From Stephanodiscus triporus (lineage: Eukaryota; Bacillariophyta; Thalassiosirophyceae; Thalassiosirales; Thalassiosiraceae), in assembly GCA_036939755.1 (NCBI GenBank), contig JALLAZ010000981.1, positions 1 through 10,901 on the forward strand: a DNA stretch of 10,901 nucleotides. Direction: 5' to 3'. Made by a program: the position numbers and the translations under genes. Numbering within the stretch: the stretch's first letter is position 1; each line of letters starts with the position of its first letter. Positions 8,799 to 10,901 of the stretch are shown here, one piece after another. The notes under the pieces were generated by a model. It worked only from the letters and a program-made list of their open reading frames with translations. It was not told where the DNA came from and did no database searches.

Positions 8799-9278
8799 CG
8801 CTTTCGGTTGGCGGACGCTCGGAGGCAGGACGATGGGCCGGGCTCGTTGTCGTTCACTTGCCCCGCAGCCTGCTGCACCCTTGCCTTGTTATTTCATCTA
8901 CCTCTCTATCATGGTATCTAGCTAGAGGTATCGTATCGTACTACCATACGATAATGAGAATGAGTGTTTATTCTGTCTTGAGTTGAAAGCAAGAAAGGTG
9001 GCCAAGCCTGAAGAGATACTGGAGGGTTCTTACCCCTGATACCCACCCCACCGTTCCTCGCTTTAATGTTCAATCGATAGGAACCTAAACCTAAATGTAT
9101 ATATATACATATTGATGTTGAAAGGATGAAGGAGAAGAATACGACTCTTCTACTATCTTCTTCATTTTTATCGGCCAGATCAACCTCTCCTACTATAGTT
9201 AAGACGACTCAATGAATCAAGCACTGCCGTGTCATAAGTCTTTTCCATGTCGATTCATTTCCATGCCCTTGATCCAAG
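8799..9278. promoter_or_regulatory. Intergenic region: helicase 5' flank, transporter 3' flank
   Basis: No gene is seen. The helicase promoter and 5' leader should lie in the left part and the transporter's 3' UTR in the right part. Visible structure: inverted repeats TACCTCT/AGAGGTA (8899-8905 and 8924-8930) and ATCGTAT/ATACGAT (8930-8936 and 8946-8952), and a perfect 16-nt palindrome ATGTATATATATACAT (9095-9110). The palindrome could contain a TATA-like element, but it is about 300 nt from the helicase start codon, so its role is open. A promoter cannot be placed precisely. Confidence 0.4.
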
Positions 9279-10901
9279 TCATACAACACCAAGTCCACCA
9301 CCCAAGCCTACAACTACCGGCCCACTCAGGTCACCCCACGCTTCCGCCCAAGTCTTAGACATTTCTTCTGCAATCGCAGGATGGAACTCTTGCAATTCGT
9401 TCGGAGCCTGCATGTGTACGTAGAATGTTTACAAATAAGATGAGAATACACACAACGCAATGATGGAACAATACAGGGAGCAACCAAATAATAAACTCAC
9501 CTCAGCATAGCACACAATGACGGCATCAGCGGCACTCAATACCAAGCCCATAAATACACCGCTCAGAATAAGCCCGACGAAAAAACCAACGATAAAGCCA
9601 GCCGCTAGCCATGTTTGCATGCCTTCCTTTGCCTCGAACTCTTCAACCAAGAAGGCCGCAAATAAGGTCAAAACTCCTGTCAAAATACCGATAGTGAGGC
9701 TCATGATGCCAAGGAGACGACCGACAAGATTATCGGCAATGATTGTCTGCCATCCCCGGGTCTTTAAGAGGCCAATAACGCGCCTGCCAGCATCGACAAA
9801 TCCGTAGCCGTAAAGTCCCACGTAAACGTATGCCCATTTATTGAAATATTCCACGAGGCTTTCGATGTAATGCAGAATGCACATGGCAATGCACTTCAGA
9901 ATGGACGGATTGCGATTGTTCTTAGCGTTGTGAAGCGCGTTTCTCAACATTTGTAAAATGGCGACAATAAGAGAGCCGAAGCAGATACTTCCGAATGAGG
10001 AAGTGGTGGAACGAATGAGCGAATGACGCACTGCGTCGGAGCACAATGAGGCAGCCTCCGCGGGTGAAAACCACCAAGTTCCAACTACGCCAGAGACGGT
10101 CACCCTAACTACGTTCTTCATAACTTGGTGGGTCCAGTTGAATGAGACTACGAAGAGGAATGCAACGATCCCCCCAGCAGCGGAAAGGCCTGACGAGTCT
10201 TCGGAACTCGAGGACGTGGCACTGGCGCTTTCTGTCATTGCATCCAATTGCATCGTGCCAGCGAACGCCAAAAACCAGCTAAAAAAATATCCCAACAGCC
10301 CCATCATGGAGCCGAGGGCGATAAATCCTAGCCCTAGATTAGCCCTCAAGATAGTAATGGCGCACTTCAAATTGCATGCGGCATATGGGATTCTTTTCTT
10401 TACAGCCTTGACATAACAAATGAGGCAGACGGTGATAACGCCATAAAAAAATCCAGCGCCAGGGATCACAAACAAGAGAAGCACCGAAGAAAGAGCACAG
10501 AGCGCGACCGAAAACCAAAGAGAGACCTTGATGAGGAGGATGGCATTTCTTTGAAAAAGACAACGACGGCTGTCAGTTTTGGGGACATAATAAATTAACC
10601 ACGATCAAGTCCACCTCAAACTCTTACCGACTCATGACGGTCAAGGCGACGAACGAAAGTGCCGGCGCGGACACCAGAGCGATCGAAATAACGGCAAACC
10701 AAAATTCCATCGGTGGCGCTTCTTGGGCGTAAATGCCATCTTCGCTCGAGGGCCTCTCGTAACGATTCCCACCATCATCGTCTTCGAAGTTGTCGACGGA
10801 GTACTCCTCGGTATCGACATCGTTGCTGTCCTCCTTCACCACGTCAAAACGTGTGTCGATGATGCCCACGTAGAAGAGCTCGTCCATGCACCCGAGGAGC
10901 T
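9279..10901 (-). CDS. SLC44-like: Choline transporter-like (SLC44/CTL/PNS1) protein, 5' partial
   Basis: Visible exons (minus strand): 10899-10628 (open at the right edge), 10548-9501, and 9407-9279 (TGA), giving about 482 residues. Introns are 10627-10549 (79 nt, GTAAGA) and 9500-9408 (93 nt, GTGAGT), both ending in AG and in phase. This is a multi-pass membrane protein with about nine to ten hydrophobic segments. Family landmarks are NWTHQVMKNV, a GTWWF motif, SFGSICFGSL, FNKWAYVYVGLYG, and near the end DAVIVCYAEAPNELQEFHP, which is restored only by splicing. Members carry choline or related compounds, or have uncertain substrates (yeast Pns1). The ATG at 10887 may be internal: the frame continues to the window edge, and the first membrane segment usual in the family is not seen, so more exon probably lies outside. 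An acidic loop (DEEYSVDNFEDDDGG-like) precedes the first visible membrane segment, and a Ser-rich loop lies near residue 180. Confidence 0.9.

Noticed and set aside
1..10901. tRNA, rRNA, CRISPR array or classic transposon ends
   Set aside because: No TTCGANNC T-loop in a cloverleaf context, no conserved rRNA stretches, no regular repeat-spacer series, and no terminal inverted repeats with a transposase were seen by eye.

Overview
The window looks like nuclear DNA of a small-intron eukaryotic alga, most likely a diatom or another stramenopile. This is inferred from gene content and style: short GT-AG introns of 72 to 198 nt, small intergenic gaps, a BTB protein of the T1/KCTD type, and large composition swings between exons. 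No rRNA, tRNA, CRISPR array or prokaryotic operon signal was seen.

Layout. (1) Positions 1 to about 1443, plus strand: GC-rich, G-run-rich DNA with fragmentary reading frames of unknown function. It looks like a decayed or multi-exon gene with an in-frame TGA and a possible internal duplication. (2) 1444 to 1814: AT-rich gap. (3) 1815 to 2495, minus strand: a two-exon BTB/POZ (T1-type) gene whose only intron has an apparent AT-AG boundary instead of GT-AG. A diverged direct repeat lies on both sides of the gene. (4) 3140 to 8798, minus strand: one very large gene reconstructed here as eight exons. It encodes a 1642-residue DEAH-box RNA helicase of the DHX57/DHX29/DHX36 group, closest in layout to DHX57 (UBA-like and RWD segments before the helicase core). 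All catalytic motifs are intact once seven introns are removed. (5) 8799 to 9278: intergenic region with short palindromes. (6) 9279 to the right edge, minus strand: a choline-transporter-like (SLC44/CTL/PNS1) membrane protein in three visible exons, with its 5' end outside the window.

The three recognisable genes all lie on the minus strand (transporter, then helicase, then BTB gene), but nothing in the sequence suggests a shared pathway. They look like ordinary neighbours in a compact genome. I found no convincing new multi-gene system. The points most worth a second look are the AT-AG intron of the BTB gene, the splitting of three helicase catalytic motifs by introns (including a 19-nt microexon), and the tiny last helicase exon whose donor site itself contains a stop codon.
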